Assembly: GCF_004348995.1 (NCBI RefSeq) | Contig: NZ_SMKQ01000018.1 | Location: 1 to 64,000, forward strand | Origin: Nonomuraea terrae | GTDB lineage: Bacteria > Actinomycetota > Actinomycetes > Streptosporangiales > Streptosporangiaceae | DNA length: 64,000 nt | Direction of reading: 5' to 3' | Shown here: positions 60,312 through 64,000 of the stretch, piece by piece | How positions within the stretch are numbered: the stretch's first letter is position 1 | How the letters are laid out: each line of letters starts with the position of its first letter | Translations under genes and position numbers: made by a program | Notes under the pieces: generated by a model | Databases searched by the model: none | What the model saw: only the letters and a program-made list of their open reading frames with translations | What the model was told of the DNA's origin: nothing

Positions 60312-61367
60312 GTGACCGACCCACGGACGGACGCGCGCCCGCCCGAGACCCCGCCCGAGATCCCGGCAGGGGCCCCAGCGGCGCGGCCGGCCAGGACGGC
60401 TGACCGCACGGCCGTGCGCAGAGCGCTGCGCATGGCCGTGCGCCGGATCGTGCGGTTCGCCGTGTCGCTGGCCGTGCTGCTCACGGCGTCATTCGCGATG
60501 ATCCACCTGATCCCGGGCGACCCGGTCCGCGCCTCGCTCGGCCCGGCCGCGCCGATCGAGCTGGTCCAGCAGCGCACCGCCGCGCTCGGGCTCGACCGGC
60601 CGCTGCCCGAGCAGTTCGTCACGTACGTCGGCGGCGTGCTGACCGGCGACTTCGGCACGTCGTTCCTCACCGGCGAGCCGGTCAGCGAGGTCATCGCGGC
60701 CCGCCTGCCGAACACCCTCACCCTGGCGCTGCTCGCCACCGCCATGGCGCTGATCGTGGCCGTGCCGCTCGGCATGTGGGCGGCCGTCCGCACCGAGAAC
60801 GGCCGCAACCGCGGCACCGAGGTCACCTTCGGCACGGTCACCGGCGCGGCCGTCGCGGTGCCGGAGTTCCTGTACTCGATCGCGCTGGTGGCAGTCCTGG
60901 CCGTCGGGCTCGGCTGGTTCCCGCCCGCGGGCAAGGACGGGCCCCTCACGTACGTGCTGCCCGTGCTGGCCCTGTCGATCGGGTCGATCGCGATGATCGC
61001 CCGCATCACCCGGGTGGAGACGCTGCGCGAGCTGGGCACCGACTACGTCCGGCTGGCCCGCGCCAAACGCCTGCCCGCGCTCCGCCTGCACCTGCGCCAC
61101 GTGCTGCCCAACACGCTCACGGCCACCCTGACCATGGGCGGCCTGCTGCTGACCTCGCTGATCGCCGGCAGCGTCCTGGTGGAGTACGTCTTCGCCTGGC
61201 CCGGTCTCGGTCAGAAGATCGTCGAGTCGATCACGCAGAAGGACTATCCGGTCGCGCAGGGCGTGATCCTCGTCTACGGCGCCATCGTGCTGGTCGTGAA
61301 CCTCGTCGTGGACCTGGTGCTCGGCGCGCTCGACCCCACCTCGGAGATCAAGGAGGTCGCGGCCTGA
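60312..61367 (+). CDS. Peptide ABC transporter permease (DppB-like)
   Basis: 351 residues from GTG 60312, directly after the binding-protein stop. A cytosolic extension of about 45 residues precedes SLAVLLTASFAMIHLIPGDP (DppB turn), VLTGDFGTSFLTGEPVSEV, six helices and the coupling loop DYVRLARAKRLPALRLHLRH, VLPNTLTATLTMGG. Stop overlaps next start (TGATG). Confidence 0.92.
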   Translation: MTDPRTDARPPETPPEIPAGAPAARPARTADRTAVRRALRMAVRRIVRFAVSLAVLLTASFAMIHLIPGDPVRASLGPAAPIELVQQRTAALGLDRPLPEQFVTYVGGVLTGDFGTSFLTGEPVSEVIAARLPNTLTLALLATAMALIVAVPLGMWAAVRTENGRNRGTEVTFGTVTGAAVAVPEFLYSIALVAVLAVGLGWFPPAGKDGPLTYVLPVLALSIGSIAMIARITRVETLRELGTDYVRLARAKRLPALRLHLRHVLPNTLTATLTMGGLLLTSLIAGSVLVEYVFAWPGLGQKIVESITQKDYPVAQGVILVYGAIVLVVNLVVDLVLGALDPTSEIKEVAA

Positions 61368-63265
61368 TGCGGGTCGACGACAACGCCCGGCCCACCGGCC
61401 AGTCGGAAGCGGTCCCGGACGAGGGCGGGCAGGCGCGGAAGGCGGCGTCCAGGGGCGTCGTGTGGCGGAGCCCGTCCGCGCTGATCGGCGGCGTGCTGGT
61501 CGCGTTCATGGTGGTGCTGGCCATCGCCGGGCCGCTGATCTGGGGCGAGGCAGCCGAGCGCATCGACGCCGGCGCCATCCTCCAGGGGACCTCCGCCGAG
61601 CACCCGCTCGGCACCGACAACCTGGGCCGCGACCTGCTGGCCCGCGTCCTGGTGGCGGGCCGCTACTCGCTGGCCCTGGCGCTGGCCGCCACGCTCATCG
61701 GTGCCGTGCTCGGCACCGTGCTCGGCGCCCTGCCGTCGGTGCTGCCCCGGCGCGGCGCCCGGCTGGTCACCGGCCTGGTCAACGCGCTGGTGGCCTTTCC
61801 CGGCCTGCTGCTGGCCATGTTCACGGCCGTGATCGCCGGGCTCGGCGCCCGCGGCGCGGTGCTCGGCATCGGCGTGGCCATCGCGCCCGGCTTCGCGCGG
61901 CTCACCCAGACGCTGGCCGCCTCCGTCGCCGGCGCCGACTACGTGGCCGCCGCCCGCATGCTGGGCGTGCCGCGCCGCCGCATCCTGGCCCGGCACATCC
62001 TGCCCAACATCGCAGAACCCCTCATCCTCACCCTCGCCCAGTCGCTCGGCGGCGCGCTGCTCGGCCTGGCCGGCATGTCGTTCCTGGGCCTCGGCGTGCA
62101 GCCCCCGGACTTCGACTGGGGACGCCTGCTCTTCGACGGGTTCGCGCGCATCTACGTCCATCCCGAGGTGGCGCTCGGCCCGGCGGCGCTCGTCGCGCTG
62201 GCCGGCATCGGCTTCAACCTGCTCGGCGACACCCTGGCCAGGGCCGCCGCCCGCTCCTCGGCCGGACGGCAGGAGAGCGCCCGCACCGAACCGCCGCGGG
62301 CCGAGGGCGAGCCCGACCCGGACGCCGTCCTCGAGGTGCGCGACCTGACCGTCTCCTTCCCCGGCGACTCCACCCCGGTACGCGGCCTGTCGCTGACCAT
62401 GGCCCCCGGCGAGATCGTCGGCCTGGTCGGCGAGTCAGGCAGCGGCAAGAGCCTGACCGCCGCCGCCATCGGCGGCCTCGTCCCCTACCCGGGCACCGTC
62501 ACGTACGGGCGGCTGCGCCTCGGCGGCGCCGACATCGCCGGCATGTCCGGCAAGGAGCTCGGCACCGCGCTCGCCATGGTCTTCCAGGACCCGATGGCCT
62601 CGCTCAACCCCGCCCTGCGGGTCGGCGGCCAGCTCTCCGAGGTGGCCGTCGTGCACCAGGGCATGAGCCGGGCGGACGCCCGCCGCCGCGCCGTCGACCG
62701 GCTCGGCCACGTCCACCTGCCCGACCCCGCCAAGCAGGCCGGCCAGCACCCGCACGAGCTGTCCGGCGGCATGCGGCAGCGCGCGGTCATCGCGATGGGC
62801 CTCATGGGCGAGCCTCGCCTGATCATCGCCGACGAGCCCACCACCGCCCTCGACGTGACCGTGCAGCGGCAGATCCTGAAGCTGCTGCGCGAGGTCGTCG
62901 AGGAGACCGGCGCCGCCCTGCTGTTCATCTCGCACGACATCGCCGTCGTCGGCGAGCTGTGCGACCGCGTCGTCGTCATGTACGCCGGCCGCGTCGTCGA
63001 GGAGCTGCCCGCCGACCGGCTGGCCGCCGGCGCCGCCCACCCCTATACGCGGGCGCTCATCGCGTCCCTGCCGGACCTCGACACCGACCGGAGCCGCCCG
63101 CTGGCCGGCATCCCGGGCACCCAGCCCGCCCCGGCCCAGGTCGGCGTCGGCTGCGCGTTCGCCGCCCGCTGCGCGCTGGCCACCGAACGCTGCCGTACCG
63201 AACGTCCAGAACTCGTCGTCCACGGCCCGCACCGGCGGGTCGCCTGCTGGGAGGTCACGTCGTGA
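61367..63265 (+). CDS. Fused peptide ABC transporter permease-ATPase (DppC-DppD)
   Basis: 632 residues in one frame. Residues 1-300 are DppC-like (LGTDNLGRDLLARVLVAG, AARMLGVPRRRILARHILPN, GMSFLGLGVQPPDFDWGRL); an Ala/Glu/Pro linker near 300-322 leads into the ATPase: Walker A GESGSGKS, Q-loop VFQDPMASLNP, signature ELSGGMRQRAVIA, Walker B RLIIADEPTTALD, and the oligopeptide C-terminal motif GCAFAARCALATERC. Fusion locks a 1:1 ratio of pore and motor subunit. Known in actinobacteria, less common than separate genes. Confidence 0.92.
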   Translation: MRVDDNARPTGQSEAVPDEGGQARKAASRGVVWRSPSALIGGVLVAFMVVLAIAGPLIWGEAAERIDAGAILQGTSAEHPLGTDNLGRDLLARVLVAGRYSLALALAATLIGAVLGTVLGALPSVLPRRGARLVTGLVNALVAFPGLLLAMFTAVIAGLGARGAVLGIGVAIAPGFARLTQTLAASVAGADYVAAARMLGVPRRRILARHILPNIAEPLILTLAQSLGGALLGLAGMSFLGLGVQPPDFDWGRLLFDGFARIYVHPEVALGPAALVALAGIGFNLLGDTLARAAARSSAGRQESARTEPPRAEGEPDPDAVLEVRDLTVSFPGDSTPVRGLSLTMAPGEIVGLVGESGSGKSLTAAAIGGLVPYPGTVTYGRLRLGGADIAGMSGKELGTALAMVFQDPMASLNPALRVGGQLSEVAVVHQGMSRADARRRAVDRLGHVHLPDPAKQAGQHPHELSGGMRQRAVIAMGLMGEPRLIIADEPTTALDVTVQRQILKLLREVVEETGAALLFISHDIAVVGELCDRVVVMYAGRVVEELPADRLAAGAAHPYTRALIASLPDLDTDRSRPLAGIPGTQPAPAQVGVGCAFAARCALATERCRTERPELVVHGPHRRVACWEVTS

Positions 63266-63939
63266 GGATCGAAGGGCTGAGCGTCCGCTACGGCGGTTTC
63301 ACCGCAGTCGACGACGTCACCCTCGACATCCCCGACGGCCACGTCCTCGGCCTCGTGGGCGAGTCGGGATCGGGCAAGTCGTCACTGGCCAGGGCCGTGA
63401 GCGGGCTCGTCCCGTACACCGGGAGGATCACGGGCGCGCCGCGCGTGCAGATGGTGTTCCAGGACCCGTACGCGTCGCTCGACCCGCGCATGACGGTCGG
63501 CGAGACGGTGGGGGAGGGGATCGTCAAGCGGCGCCGCGCCACCGAGGTGCCGCGCCTGCTCGGCCTCGTCCAGCTGCCCGCCGAGCTGGCCGGACGTTAC
63601 CCGCGCGAGCTGTCGGGCGGGCAGCGCCAGCGGGTGGCCATCGCCCGCGCGCTCGGCGGCGAGCCCGCGCTGCTGGTCGCCGACGAGATCACCGGGTCGC
63701 TGGACGTGTCGGTGCAGGGAGCGGTGCTCAACCTGATGCGGGAGCTGCGCGACGAGCTCGGCCTGTCGATGTTGTTCATCTCGCACAACCTGGCCGTCGT
63801 CCGGTACGTCGCCGACACGATCGCGGTCATGCACCGGGGGCGCGTGGTCGAGCACGGGCCCGCCGAGCAGGTCGTCGGCGAGCCCGCGCACGACTACACG
63901 CGCGCGCTGCTGGCGGCGGTGCCGCGGCTCAGAGGGTGA
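63262..63939 (+). CDS. Peptide ABC transporter ATPase (DppF-like, short)
   Basis: 225 residues from GTG 63262 (GTGA overlap). Walker A GESGSGKS, VFQDPYASLDPRMTVGETVG, signature ELSGGQRQRVAIARAL, Walker B LLVADEITGSLDVS, H-loop FISHNLAVV. It lacks the 60-100 residue C-terminal oligo/dipeptide extension of DppF; the fused ATPase carries that part. The two NBDs would form the heterodimeric motor. Confidence 0.92.
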   Translation: MRIEGLSVRYGGFTAVDDVTLDIPDGHVLGLVGESGSGKSSLARAVSGLVPYTGRITGAPRVQMVFQDPYASLDPRMTVGETVGEGIVKRRRATEVPRLLGLVQLPAELAGRYPRELSGGQRQRVAIARALGGEPALLVADEITGSLDVSVQGAVLNLMRELRDELGLSMLFISHNLAVVRYVADTIAVMHRGRVVEHGPAEQVVGEPAHDYTRALLAAVPRLRG

Positions 63940-64000
63940 TCCACTCCGTCGAGGTGGTGACCTCGTCGAGCACCTCAGGGAGCGGCTCGACGCCGAGGCC
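63929..64000 (-). CDS. C-terminal end of an unidentified gene (runs off the window)
   Basis: The minus strand reads GLGVEPLPEVLDEVTTSTEW then ITL and TGA (63931-63929), overlapping the ATPase end by 11 bp. The GLGVEP start resembles the tail of enolase-superfamily enzymes (mandelate racemase/dipeptide epimerase), which would suit a muropeptide locus, but 23 residues cannot prove it. Confidence 0.35.
   Translation of the reverse strand, partial: GLGVEPLPEVLDEVTTSTEWITL

Overview
The window is high-GC DNA (strong G/C third-position bias, frequent GTG starts, many 1-8 bp overlaps between genes) that fits a large actinomycete genome. The gene mix (many TetR and PucR regulators, DHA2 exporters, a Bpa-type proteasome activator, CPxCG-type ISL3 transposases, a SpoIIE-type phosphatase, DUF4383) points to Streptosporangiales, perhaps Nonomuraea. 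The genus is an inference; no rRNA or intact tRNA gene is present to settle it.

Layout. 1-7.9 kb is ordinary chromosome: a TetR gene divergent from a methyltransferase with two palindromic operators between them, a polysaccharide deacetylase, a peptide-type ABC operon without ATPases, an acetyltransferase and a Tat-exported acetoacetate decarboxylase-like protein. 8-24.5 kb is a mobile-element scrapyard: Tn3 transposase and serine resolvase fragments bracket a TetR/SDR/VOC cassette; two IS630 copies, an IS5 remnant, an ISL3 copy, integrase pieces and a tRNA 3' end (candidate att site) lie among small catabolic modules (acetamidase/formamidase + SHMT-like + PucR; TetR + quinone oxidoreductase; AraC + acyl-CoA dehydrogenase-like oxygenase). 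24.5-32.4 kb is a minus-strand redox block (nitroreductase, cytochrome b/molybdopterin pair, secreted chorismate mutase, FAD oxidase, secreted hydrolase, NIPSNAP, quinone oxidoreductase, TetR, Ohr). Three exact copies of an 18-bp operator and one related 10-bp palindrome lie in the two intergenic regions at the ends of its 29.6-32.4 kb part. 32.7-47.5 kb holds housekeeping-like genes (SDR, RecQ-like helicase, Bpa, DoxX, DHA2 exporter + TetR, histidine kinase, truncated SpoIIE phosphatase fused to an IclR remnant). 48.2-64 kb is one coherent locus for peptidoglycan fragment use: NamZ-type muramidase and NagZ-type glucosaminidase, divergent from an overlapping S9 peptidase - three penicillin-recognising serine hydrolases - PucR chain, followed by a peptide ABC transporter with a fused permease-ATPase.

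The most striking observations are structural. (1) A methyltransferase and an alpha/beta hydrolase are each cut in two, the halves lying 14.8 kb apart in opposite orientation. Inverting 32677-47454, whose ends abut GTAC tetramers, rejoins both in frame. (2) A TetR gene at 31.3-31.8 kb carries a 63-bp internal segment in reverse orientation; flipping it back exactly restores the family sequence. (3) Eleven genes or remnants contain single-base indels in short homopolymers, ten of them between 8 and 32 kb, which argues for decay of an accessory region or a locally poor assembly. All function assignments rest on motif recognition by eye; no database search was run.
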